A stretch of DNA of 64,000 bases from JASLDZ01 sp965199975. Its GTDB lineage: Bacteria; Pseudomonadota; Alphaproteobacteria; Caulobacterales; Caulobacteraceae. Positions 1 through 7,842 of this stretch are shown in pieces. The notes below the pieces were generated by a model. That model was given only the letters and a program-made list of their open reading frames with translations. It made no database searches and was not told the origin of the DNA. The stretch covers positions 806,001 to 870,000 of the forward strand of contig OZ241340.1 in assembly GCA_965199975.1 (NCBI GenBank), written 5' to 3'. Each line of letters begins with the position of its first letter. Within the stretch, counting starts at the first letter, position 1. Both the position numbers and the translations under genes were made by a program.

Positions 1-6
1 TGGTTG

Positions 7-1119
7 TCAGGCCCAGACGCCGTAAGGGTCTATGCTGGGCCGCGCCAACGCCTGCGCTACGGCCGGATGAGTCAGCTCGCCGTTCAGCACGTTCAGCCCC
101 TTGGCCAGGTGCGGATCGCGCTTGAGCGCGTCCAGCCCGTGGTCGGCCAGCGCCAGGCCGAAGGGCAGGGTGGCGTTGCCCAGCGCCTCGGACGAGGTGC
201 GCGGGGCCGAGCCCGGCATATTCGCCACGCAGTAGTGCACCACGCCGTCCACCGTGTAGGTCGGATCCGCGTGGGTGGTGGCGTGGCTGGTCTCGAAGCA
301 GCCGCCCTGGTCGATGGAGACGTCCACGAGCACCGAACCCCGGCGCATGCGCGCGAGGTGCTCGCGGCGCACGAGCTTGGGGGCCGAGGCGCCGGCCACC
401 AGCACCGCCCCCACCACCACGTCGGCCTGCAGGATCTCGTCCTCCACCGCGGCCGCGGTGGAATAGCGGGTGCGCAGGCGGCCGCCGAAGACGTCGTCCA
501 GCTCGCGCATGCGCGGGATGGAGCGGTCGAGCACCACCACCTCCGCGCCCAGGCCCACCGCCATGCGTGCGGCGTTGGCGCCCACCACGCCGCCGCCCAG
601 CACCACCACGCGCGCCGGGTTCACGCCGGGCACGCCGGAGAGCAGCAGCCCCATGCCGCCGTTGTGCTTGAGCAGCGTCTCGGCCGCGGAGAAGATCGCC
701 AACCGCCCCGCCACCTCGCTCATGGGCGCCAGCAACGGCAGCCCGCCCCGCCCGTCGGTGACGGTCTCGTAGGCGATGGCCGCCGCGCCGGACTTGAGCA
801 GGCCGTCGGTCTGCGCCGGATCGGGGGCGAGGTGCAGGTAGGTGAAGAGGATCTGGTCGGGGCGCAGGCGCTCCCACTCGACCTTCTGCGGCTCCTTCAC
901 CTTGACGATCATGTCGGCGCCGCCGAACGCCGCCTCGGCGCCGTCTACGAGCTTGGCGCCGGCCTTCTCGTAGTCGGCGTCCTCGTATCCGGCGCCCAGG
1001 CCCGCCCCGCGTTCGACGAGCACCTCGTGGCCATGGCCGACGTATTCACGCGCCGCGGTGGGGGTGACGCCGACGCGGTACTCGTCGGACTTGATCTCCT
1101 TGGGCACGCCCACGCGCAT
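7..1119 (-). CDS. ald: Alanine dehydrogenase
   Basis: Predicted NAD-dependent L-alanine dehydrogenase (alanine to pyruvate plus ammonia, reversible, cytosolic). The 370-residue product has the family length. Residues expected for substrate binding fall at the canonical positions: Arg15 in EYRVGV, Lys75 in KVKEP and His96 in YLHLAPD. A Rossmann NAD site (VVLGGGVVGANAAR) lies near residue 170-185, and the catalytic Asp region is VDVSIDQGG. The ATG at 1119 is preferred over an upstream in-frame start because the protein then begins MRVGVPKEIK, as in the family, and GAGGAA lies about 6 nt before it. The usual divergent Lrp/AldR-type regulator gene is not next to it. Confidence 0.96.
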   Translation of the reverse strand: MRVGVPKEIKSDEYRVGVTPTAAREYVGHGHEVLVERGAGLGAGYEDADYEKAGAKLVDGAEAAFGGADMIVKVKEPQKVEWERLRPDQILFTYLHLAPDPAQTDGLLKSGAAAIAYETVTDGRGGLPLLAPMSEVAGRLAIFSAAETLLKHNGGMGLLLSGVPGVNPARVVVLGGGVVGANAARMAVGLGAEVVVLDRSIPRMRELDDVFGGRLRTRYSTAAAVEDEILQADVVVGAVLVAGASAPKLVRREHLARMRRGSVLVDVSIDQGGCFETSHATTHADPTYTVDGVVHYCVANMPGSAPRTSSEALGNATLPFGLALADHGLDALKRDPHLAKGLNVLNGELTHPAVAQALARPSIDPYGVWA

Positions 1120-1587
1120 GATCGTTCCTCGCCTCGCCGGTTTTGCGGGCACGTGCGCCCGCGGGCGGAGCCGGTCAAGGGCCGGACGTTCTTGCGCAAG
1201 GCGCCAGTGGTGGGAACACGCCCGGCGCCCCTCGCGGCGGCGGTTACGCCGAGAAGGGCGCTCCTGGCTGAACTGAGCGTGGGTCTCCAGAAGATGGCGG
1301 TCAGCGTCTGGTCGGCAGAGTCCCGTCGGGTGGGAAGAGCGCTAGGTGCTGAGGTCATGAAGCGTGCAATGCGGCCGCTCCCACCGCCATCCGAGCCGAT
1401 CTCCTCCTGCGGCGGCCTGACGCCAAGTGTTCGACGCCGACCGCGTCGGGCGCTCGAAAGCCCGAGAATGCGAATGCGCCCGAGCGCAGCGTGGGCCTTA
1501 TTTATTGCAGGTGAGCTTTCAGCATGGGCGCTGCAGCTGCCTCGCGCCCCGTGCCGTCAGGGGGAGATCTTGTCGTGAAGCGCCCCC
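1120..1587. other. Intergenic stretch upstream of ald
   Basis: No convincing gene is seen; open frames here are GC-driven and resemble nothing. The main structure is a 6-bp stem GCGGGC/GCCCGC at 1145-1162 enclosing the perfect palindrome GCACGTGC (1149-1156), about 30 nt upstream of the ald start. It could be an operator for an ald regulator, but that is a guess from position and symmetry only. Confidence 0.4.
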
Positions 1588-1811
1588 CGCATCGACGACT
1601 ACGCGCCTGCCCCCATCAAGCGCCGCAACCGCGAGGCGGCGGAGATGCTAGACCGCGTGGAGCTCGGCGAGCTGCTGGAACGAAGGCCGGGCGGCCACCA
1701 CGCCGTACCCCCAGAGTTTGACCGGCAGACGATTGCCAAGCTGCGCAGCCGCTTTCGGGAGGAGGCTAGCCACCTCCTCCTGGAGGAGCAGGGTCGGGGG
1801 AAGGCGCCTAC
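1588..1811 (+). pseudogene. Decayed coding fragment, unrecognised
   Basis: The forward frame from 1588 reads like real protein (RIDDYAPAPIKRRNREAAEM, later PPEFDRQTIAKLRSRFREE and LLLEEQGRG) but has no start codon with a ribosome site and follows a TGA at 1576-1578. At about 1795-1800 the protein-like reading moves to the next frame (EGAYLLVTPFTQPG), which suggests a one-base indel. That second frame then runs straight into the dienelactone-hydrolase remnant. I do not recognise the family. It may be a peptidase remnant, but this is only an impression. Confidence 0.4.
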
Positions 1812-2243
1812 TTGCTTGTCACGCCATTCACCCAGCCTGGCAGGCACCCCTTGGTTACCGGCCGTCGCGTCGGCGTGGTCGGCTTCTGCATGGGCGGCGG
1901 CATGGCGATCGCCGCGGCGGCCGCCTTCCCCGACCGCTTCGGAGCGGTCGCGAGCTTCCACGGCGACGGTCTCGCCACCGACGCGCCGACCAGCCCTCAC
2001 CGGTGCGCGCCGCAGCTCAAGGCGAACGTCTACATCGCGGCGGCCGCAGATGACCGCAGCTACCCGCCCGAGATGGCTAGCAGGTTGGAGGCGGCGCTGA
2101 CCGACGCCGGCGTGCGCTTCCGCAGCGAGACCTATCCCGCCGCGCCTGGCTGGATGATGCCCGACTTCCCCGTCTACGACCGCGACGCCGCCGAGCGTGG
2201 ATGGAGCGAGCTGAACAGGGTCTTCAAGCGCACCGATGCCTGA
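1800..2243 (+). pseudogene. Dienelactone hydrolase family, 5'-truncated remnant
   Basis: The last ~140 residues match the C-terminal half of the dienelactone hydrolase (alpha/beta hydrolase) family: nucleophile elbow VGFCMGGG with Cys codon 1887-1889, then SFHG, the Asp-bearing AADDRS, and the terminal PDFPVYDRDAAERGW. The N-terminal ~100 residues are missing and the only start is a TTG (1812) inside unrelated-looking sequence. The catalytic His expected in AHGWM is Pro: the codon is CCT at 2145-2147, one base from CAT. Truncation plus loss of the triad His indicates a non-functional remnant, probably joined to other coding debris upstream by a deletion. Confidence 0.75.
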
Positions 2244-2408
2244 TCGAAGCAGATGGTCCGTGGCTGCAAACCGCCAGTCGGCTTAGCGCCACTAGCGGCC
2301 GCTGGCTTGGCTCCAGAAATGCGGCATTCGGGGCGGGCCGCAGTGCGCCGTGGCGCTTGAGGCAACTCGTAACTGGCAAAGCGATGCCGAGAATTAGCTC
2401 CGACAGGA

Positions 2409-3110
2409 TTACGGCGATCGCCTGAAGAAGCGGTAGCCTACGCCAGGCTCGGTCATGATCAGGCGAGGCGTGGATGGATCGTCCTCGAGCGCCTTGCGCA
2501 GCTGACCGACGAAGACGCGCAGGTAGGCGAGGTCGTGGGCGTGAGCGACGCCCCAGATGCTGGTGAGAAGCTGGCGATGGGTCACCACGCGACCCGCGCT
2601 GCGCGCCAGAGCGACGAGGAGCTCGTACTCCTTGGGCGAGAGCCGTACCGGAGCGCCATGCTTGGTGACGCGTCGATCCTCGAGGTCGATGACGAGATCG
2701 CCGGCCTCGATCACCGGCTCCGAAGGTGCGCCGCTGGCGGGCGTCCGCCGCAGCACCACGCGCAGCCGCGCCAGGAGCTCGCCCACGCCGAACGGCTTTT
2801 CAACGTAGTCGTCGGCGCCTGCGTCGAGGGCGTCGATCTTCTCGGCTTCGCGGCCGCGTGCGGAGAGGATCACGATCGGGCCGGTGTAGAAGGCGCGGGC
2901 GCGCACCAAGACCTCGGACCCGTCCAGGTCGGGCAAACCGAGGTCCAGGAGCACTGCGTCCGGCGCACGCAGCGCCAGCGCTCGCAGGCCTGCGGCGGCG
3001 GTCTCGGCGCGCTCGACCTCAAAGCCTGCGGCGTCGAGCGCCGGCGCCAGAAAGCGGTGGATCTGCGGCTCGTCGTCGATGACCAGCACGCGTGGACGCG
3101 AGGCGCTCAC
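2409..3110 (-). CDS. kdpE: KdpE-like response regulator (OmpR family)
   Basis: A 233-residue two-component regulator. The receiver domain (about 5-118) has the acidic pair in VIDDEPQ, phospho-acceptor Asp56 in LLDLGLPDLDG, and the conserved Lys in YVEKPF. A winged-helix DNA-binding domain follows (about 135-230), ending MTEPGVGYRF. The sequence style (RAPDAVLLDLGLPDLDG, PIVILSARG) is that of KdpE. The GTG start at 3110 overlaps the kinase TGA (GTGA), so the pair is translationally coupled. No kdpFABC genes are in the window; the nearest potassium gene is the divergent kup. Family call is strong; a Kup/Kdp target is inference. Confidence 0.88.
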   Translation of the reverse strand: MSASRPRVLVIDDEPQIHRFLAPALDAAGFEVERAETAAAGLRALALRAPDAVLLDLGLPDLDGSEVLVRARAFYTGPIVILSARGREAEKIDALDAGADDYVEKPFGVGELLARLRVVLRRTPASGAPSEPVIEAGDLVIDLEDRRVTKHGAPVRLSPKEYELLVALARSAGRVVTHRQLLTSIWGVAHAHDLAYLRVFVGQLRKALEDDPSTPRLIMTEPGVGYRFFRRSP

Positions 3111-4600
3111 GAGGCGCTCACGCGCGTGGGGAAGCGGGCGACGAAGCGCGCGCCGCGGCCGTGCTCCAGCGGGCTTTCCAAGGTCAAGGTGCCGCCCATG
3201 GCCTCCACGAAGCCGCGCGCGATCGACAGGCCGAGGCCGGAGCCCTGCACCGCGGCGCGTCCATCGCCTCGGCGGAACGGTTCGAAGACGGCGGCCTGCT
3301 CCTTGTGCGGAACGCCCGGACCTTCGTCCTCCACCGCGACACACACCGCGCCCTCCACGAGCTCCACCCGCAGGCGCACCGGCGAGGGGCTCGGTGCGTG
3401 CAGCAGCGCGTTCTCCAGGAGGTTGACGAGGGCCTGCTCCATCAGCACCGGATCCAGGGGCGCGCCGGCGACGACGTCGGGTTCCTCGCGGCGCAGCTCG
3501 CGGCCGGCGAGGCGCGGAGCGATCCGCTGCGCCGCCGCGGCCGCCACGTCCCGTAGGTCGACCCACTCAGCTCGCGGCCGCAGCGCTCCGCCCTCCAGCC
3601 GCGAAAGGTCGAGGAGTTCGCGCAGGTAGCGGTCCAGCCGTTCGCTTCCCTCGCGGGCGCCCTCGAGGAGGTCGCGGGTGGCGTCGGCATCCAGGGCGGG
3701 ACCAAAGTCGAGCAAGGTCGTCACCGCGCCCATCACCGCGGCCAGCGGCGTGCGCAGGTCGTGGCTGAGCGAGTTTAGGAGCGCCACGCGCAGCGCGTTG
3801 GTTTGGCGCAGGGTCTCGTTCTCCACCCCCGCCGAGGCGAGCCGCGCCCGCTCCAGCGCCGTCCCCGCCTGGTCGGCGAGGCCGGCGAAGAGGCGCGCCG
3901 CCGCCGCATCCGCCGGAGCGCGCATGCCCGCGACGCCCGGCGCGGGGCGGGCGCTGCCCAGGGGGCGAAAGCTCCAGTCCACACCGGGCGCGGTGTGCGA
4001 GCCGGCGCCGGTGGGCTCGCGCGTTTCGGCGCACCAGCGTGCAGCCATCTGCGCCTCGGTGGGCAGGTCGACGGGCGCCTCGTCGCCCAGCAGCACCACG
4101 CCGTCCCGGCCGGTGAGGGCGCGGATCTCCTCGATGCAGACGGCCGCCACCTGCGTCTCGTCCAGCGTGGCCGAAAAGCGGCGGCCCGCCTCCAGCAGCC
4201 TGGCGACTTCGCGGGCGCGCCGCCCCGCGCGGCGGGCGACGTCGCGTTCGCGCCCGCTCAGCCAGCCGGTGGCCAGCGCCGCGATGAAGAAGACGCCGAA
4301 GGTCAGGAGGTCGGAGCCGCGCGCGATCTCCAGCGTCAGCCGCGGCGTCAGGAACAGGAAGTTGTAGGTCAGGCCGCTGGCCGCCGCGCACAGCAGCGCC
4401 GGCCAAAGGCCCAGCGCCGCGCCGGCGCCCAGTACGCCCAGCAGGAACACCATCGCCAGGTCGCCGCGCTCGGCCCCGCGCTCCACCGCCAGGGCCACGA
4501 GCGTCGCGCCGGCGGTGAACCCCAGCGCACCGGCCACAAGCAGGGCCGCCCGCGCGATCGCGCGCCAGGGAGAGGGCGGCAGCGCCTGAGCCGAGGTCAT
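3107..4600 (-). CDS. KdpD-like sensor histidine kinase lacking the N-terminal KdpD/Usp domains
   Basis: A 497-residue membrane kinase. Four hydrophobic segments (about 14-116, DUF4118/KdpD type, with the LTYNFLFLTP signature) are followed by a GAF-like region (about 135-250), a HisKA domain with His280 in SLSHDLRTPL, and an ATPase domain with DEGPGV and GSGLGLSIA. Full-length KdpD is about 900 residues. The cytoplasmic N-terminal ATP-binding sensor and Usp domains are absent, and upstream DNA encodes nothing like them, so this is a compact variant rather than a broken gene. ATG at 4600 is chosen because the first membrane helix follows directly. Probable signal is potassium or turgor, by homology. 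Confidence 0.87.
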   Translation of the reverse strand: MTSAQALPPSPWRAIARAALLVAGALGFTAGATLVALAVERGAERGDLAMVFLLGVLGAGAALGLWPALLCAAASGLTYNFLFLTPRLTLEIARGSDLLTFGVFFIAALATGWLSGRERDVARRAGRRAREVARLLEAGRRFSATLDETQVAAVCIEEIRALTGRDGVVLLGDEAPVDLPTEAQMAARWCAETREPTGAGSHTAPGVDWSFRPLGSARPAPGVAGMRAPADAAAARLFAGLADQAGTALERARLASAGVENETLRQTNALRVALLNSLSHDLRTPLAAVMGAVTTLLDFGPALDADATRDLLEGAREGSERLDRYLRELLDLSRLEGGALRPRAEWVDLRDVAAAAAQRIAPRLAGRELRREEPDVVAGAPLDPVLMEQALVNLLENALLHAPSPSPVRLRVELVEGAVCVAVEDEGPGVPHKEQAAVFEPFRRGDGRAAVQGSGLGLSIARGFVEAMGGTLTLESPLEHGRGARFVARFPTRVSAS

Positions 4601-4760
4601 CGCCGACACTTGCGACCGCCTGCCCGCGCTGTCGAGCCACGGCGCGATCCTTATGCTCCGCTTACGTGGCGCCCTGCCCTTCCACATCGATCCTTGATGG
4701 GCGGCCGGCCTACAGCCGGCGCACCAGGGCCGCAGGAGCGGCCGACGACGTGGCGCGCCC
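4601..4760. promoter_or_regulatory. Divergent promoter region between the kdpD-like gene and kup
   Basis: This 160-bp gap separates two divergent potassium genes and must hold both promoters. Visible elements are a direct repeat of GATCCTT at 4646-4652 and 4689-4695, 43 bp apart (about four helical turns), and a 6-bp inverted repeat GCCGGC at 4704-4709 and 4715-4720. Any role as a KdpE-type binding site is unproven; no clear -35/-10 pair could be assigned. Confidence 0.35.
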
Positions 4761-6677
4761 GTGATCTCCTCCTCCCAGCCCACCCGAAAGCGCGTCTTCG
4801 CGCTTAGCCTCGGCTCCATGGGCGTGGTGTTCGGCGACATCGGCACGAGTCCGCTCTACGCCTTCCGCGAGGCGGTGAAGCAGGCGGCGGCGGGCGGTCC
4901 CTTGCGCGCCGACATGGTGCTGGGCGCCGTCTCCCTCGCGCTGTGGGCGCTGGTCCTGGTGGTCACCGTCAAATACGTCGCCATCCTCATGCGCGCCGAC
5001 AACCGGGGCGACGGCGGGGTGCTGTCCTTGATGGCGCTGGCGCAGCACGCGCTCGGGCGGCGCACCCCTTACGTGTTCGCCCTGGGAGTCTGCGGCGCAG
5101 CGCTGTTCTACGGCGATGCGGTGATCACGCCGGCGATCTCGGTGCTATCGGCGGTCGAGGGGCTGGGCACGGTGCCCGCGCTGCACACGGTGGTCACGCC
5201 AGGCGTGGTGATCGCGGTCAGCCTGGCGATCCTGGTCACCCTCTTCGCCGTCCAGTCGCGCGGCACCGAGAAGGTGGCGGCGCTGTTCGGCCCCATATGC
5301 CTGGTGTGGTTCGCGGTGCTGATCGCGCTGGGCGTGGCGCACCTGGTGCAGGCGCCGCAGGTGCTGCTGGCGGTCAACCCGCTGTACGGCGTCCGCTTCT
5401 GCGCGACGCATGGGGCGGTGGGCTTCTTCGTGCTGGGCGCGGTGTTCCTGACGGTGACCGGCGCCGAGGCGCTCTACGCCGACATGGGCCATTTCGGGGG
5501 CTGGCCCATCCAGGCGGCGTGGCTGTTCGTAGTACTGCCCGCCCTGGCGATGAACTACCTCGGGCAGGGCGCCTCGGCGCTGCACGCCATCGCCCAGGCC
5601 TCGGCGCACGGAGGAAGCGTGGGCGACCGCGACTGGTTCTTCCTCATGGCCCCCGCGGCGGCGCGTGCGCCCCTCGTGGCGTTCGCCGCGGTCGCCACGG
5701 TGATCGCCAGCCAGGCCGTGATCACCGGCGCCTTCTCGTTGACCAATCAGGCGATCCAGCTGGGTCTCCTGCCGCGGATGAGCATCCGCCAGACCTCGCA
5801 GGTGGCGCAGGGGCAGATCTACGTGCCGGCCGTCAACCTCATGCTTCTGGTGGGCGTCGTCTTCCTGTTGGGCGTGTTCAAGAGCTCGGGCGCCCTCAGC
5901 CAGGCTTACGGCTTGGCAGTGAGCGGCACCATGGTGGTGACGACGCTCCTGGCCATGGTGGTGATCCGACGCGGCTGGGGGTGGAGCCTTGCGGCCACGC
6001 TGGCGCTCCTCAGCCCACTCCTGGCGGTGGACGCGGTGTTTCTCTTCGCCAATGCGCTGAAAATCCTCTCCGGCGGCTGGGCGCCCGTGCTGATCGGCGC
6101 GGCCCTCGCGCTGGTGATGACCACCTGGGTGCGGGGCGGCGCGCTCCTGACGGAGCGGCTGCGCAGGGATCAGCCGCTCTTGAACGACGTGCTGGCCATG
6201 CTGCGCGCGCGCCGCCCCGCCCGCGTGAGCGGGACGGCGGTCTACATGACCAGCGATCCGGAGTTCGCCCCCGGCGCTCTGCTCCACAACCTCAAGCACA
6301 ACCGGGTGCTGCACGACCACAACGTGCTGGTCACCGTCATGGGGGCCGAGACGCCGCGCATCGACGACGCCGAACGAGTACGCTGGGAGCCGATCGACGA
6401 CAGCTTCAGCCGCATGAGCGTCACCTACGGCTTCTCCGAACGCCCCAACCTGCCGAGAGCGCTGGCGATGGCGCGCTCCGGCGGCCTGCGCTTCGAGATC
6501 GCCACTCTGTCGTTCTTCCTCGGCCGCCGGACGGTCCTCCTGTCGCAGATGTCCGCAATGCCGCTCTGGCGCCGCCGCCTGTTCGGCTGGCTGCTCCGCA
6601 ACGCCACCGCCCCGGCTGAGGCTTTCGCCATCCCCCCAGGGCGGGTCGTCGAGATGGGCTCGCAAATAACGATCTAG
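4761..6677 (+). CDS. kup: Kup low-affinity potassium uptake permease
   Basis: A 638-residue HAK/KUP family K+/H+ symporter of the inner membrane, normal in length (about 620-640). The N-terminus carries the family signature GVVFGDIGTSPLYAFRE, followed by about twelve hydrophobic segments up to residue ~460 and a cytosolic tail. The GTG at 4761 is chosen because it leaves a typical 20-residue lead before that signature; no strong ribosome site is visible, and an ATG at 4819 would cut into the signature region. It is divergent from a KdpD/KdpE-like pair, which makes regulation by them plausible. Confidence 0.95.
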   Translation: MISSSQPTRKRVFALSLGSMGVVFGDIGTSPLYAFREAVKQAAAGGPLRADMVLGAVSLALWALVLVVTVKYVAILMRADNRGDGGVLSLMALAQHALGRRTPYVFALGVCGAALFYGDAVITPAISVLSAVEGLGTVPALHTVVTPGVVIAVSLAILVTLFAVQSRGTEKVAALFGPICLVWFAVLIALGVAHLVQAPQVLLAVNPLYGVRFCATHGAVGFFVLGAVFLTVTGAEALYADMGHFGGWPIQAAWLFVVLPALAMNYLGQGASALHAIAQASAHGGSVGDRDWFFLMAPAAARAPLVAFAAVATVIASQAVITGAFSLTNQAIQLGLLPRMSIRQTSQVAQGQIYVPAVNLMLLVGVVFLLGVFKSSGALSQAYGLAVSGTMVVTTLLAMVVIRRGWGWSLAATLALLSPLLAVDAVFLFANALKILSGGWAPVLIGAALALVMTTWVRGGALLTERLRRDQPLLNDVLAMLRARRPARVSGTAVYMTSDPEFAPGALLHNLKHNRVLHDHNVLVTVMGAETPRIDDAERVRWEPIDDSFSRMSVTYGFSERPNLPRALAMARSGGLRFEIATLSFFLGRRTVLLSQMSAMPLWRRRLFGWLLRNATAPAEAFAIPPGRVVEMGSQITI

Positions 6678-6722
6678 TTTCGACTACTCAGCACTTACAG
6701 CAGTGATGCCCCATCTTATCAA

Positions 6723-6747
6723 GCAGCTCAACAGGCTGTTTAGCTGC
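6723..6747 (+). terminator. Hairpin downstream of kup
   Basis: GCAGCT (6723-6728) pairs with AGCTGC (6742-6747), and the interior AACAG/CTGTT pairs again after one mismatch, giving an almost continuous stem about 45 nt after the kup stop. There is no T-run after it, so it is terminator-like rather than a classical intrinsic terminator. Confidence 0.4.
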
Positions 6748-6848
6748 GCCGCTCGCTTGGAAGGTCCATTCCGAAAAGCCCTCTGAACCGCAAATTAGCC
6801 GAAGTTGCTAGTGTGCGGCGTAAGATTGGGAGCATGCTCCTGCTCGGA

Positions 6849-6950
6849 AGCGGACACCTCCAACTTCCGCTCAGAGTCAACTCGCGCCGGATCTACAGAG
6901 GCGAGTTTTTGCGCCCGCATGCGGACGCTACGAAAGTCCGCTAAGAGTCA
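6849..6950. repeat. Two tandem hairpin repeats
   Basis: Copy 1: AGCGGA (6849-6854) pairs with TCCGCT (6866-6871). Copy 2: GCGGAC (6921-6926) pairs with GTCCGC (6936-6941). Both are followed by the near-identical string CTCAGAGTCA or CTAAGAGTCA, so they are two copies of one short repeat about 70 bp apart. A related AGCGGACACGTCC string occurs again at 7888-7900, on the other side of the TMEM175-type gene. Confidence 0.55.
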
Positions 6951-7197
6951 GAACCGTCTCGCGCTTGACCTCCTACTCACCGACGAGGATGTCGTCGACA
7001 TCGACGGGTCGTTCTCGCCACCCAAGCACGCGAGCCGTCTGGAGATGCTCTGAGCAGCGCAGCAGCGTTGGCTTGTGAGCAGGCCCGCTCCTGCGACCTT
7101 CGGAGTCACCCAGCCGGGCGTGCCCCTGACCAAGCCGAGACGCCGCCCGGGCGAGCCGGCTGAAGGCTAGGATGCCGCTCTCGCGCGTTGACGTGTC

Positions 7198-7842
7198 ATG
7201 GCCACTCCCTCGAGCGACGGAACTGAACGCAATACGGATCGCCTGGAGGGCTTCAGCGATGCGGTGCTCGCGATTGCAATCACCCTTCCCGTCGTCGAGC
7301 TGCACGCGCCCAAGCCTGACGATGGCGACCTGGCAGCGGGCTACCTGAAGCTCGCTCCTGAATATGGCGCCTACGGCCTGAGCGTGATCCTGATCGGGCT
7401 GTATTGGACTCACAGCCACTTTAGCGGCAAGCTACTGCAGAAGACCGATCATGGATACAATCTGCTCAGTATCGGCTTCCTTGCAGCCGTCAGCGTCACG
7501 CCATTTCCCGCGCGACCCCTGATCGAACATCTTGCCGGTGATGCGGAGAGCCGGACCGCCGCCCTGATGTACCTAGGTGTTGCAGCAGCACCATCAACCT
7601 GGTGGTTTGTCCGGTGGCTCTACGCAACGGCTAAGGCGCTTCCAGATTCCAGGCTGACAGATGCTTACCTGTCGCGAGTCACTGTTAAGTATGGTCTCAC
7701 AGCCGGAGCGTTTTGGCTGGCCTTCGCTTTGGCGTTTTGGAACGAGCGCGTTGGACTGTTCGTTGCTGCACTTACAACATTGGTTTACGTCATTCCACCG
7801 GCCAGCCCCACTTTCAAGCCTGAGTCCGCCGCCGAGTGCTGA
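7198..7842 (+). CDS. TMEM175-family (DUF1211) potassium channel-type membrane protein
   Basis: A 214-residue protein with about six hydrophobic segments, the length of bacterial TMEM175 channel subunits. The family hallmark RxxxFSDxxxAIxxT is intact at residues 15-29 (Arg15, Phe19-Ser20-Asp21) in the first helix. Bacterial members form tetrameric potassium-conducting channels (established for the family). The ATG at 7198 starts just before this motif. Base composition is visibly lower in GC than neighbouring genes, and hairpin-repeat DNA flanks both sides, which suggests acquisition by transfer. It lies one gene away from kup and the KdpDE-like pair. Confidence 0.88.
   Translation: MATPSSDGTERNTDRLEGFSDAVLAIAITLPVVELHAPKPDDGDLAAGYLKLAPEYGAYGLSVILIGLYWTHSHFSGKLLQKTDHGYNLLSIGFLAAVSVTPFPARPLIEHLAGDAESRTAALMYLGVAAAPSTWWFVRWLYATAKALPDSRLTDAYLSRVTVKYGLTAGAFWLAFALAFWNERVGLFVAALTTLVYVIPPASPTFKPESAAEC

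Larger units (their letters stand above)
6678..7197. other. Lower-GC intergenic region with hairpin repeats
   Basis: About 520 bp between kup and the TMEM175-type gene, clearly lower in GC than the surroundings. The short open frames here look non-coding. It contains a terminator-like hairpin just after kup (6723-6747) and two similar hairpins (6849-6871 and 6921-6941), each followed by CTMAGAGTCA. The 3' part presumably holds the promoter of the gene at 7198. Confidence 0.5.

Noticed and set aside
4..1578. 524-residue open frame opposite ald
   Set aside because: It is the mirror of ald in a GC-rich genome; composition is His/Arg/Ala-rich low-information sequence with no recognisable domain.
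6805..7053. 82-residue frame between kup and the TMEM175-type gene
   Set aside because: It runs through both hairpin repeats, has no ribosome site and no recognisable sequence.
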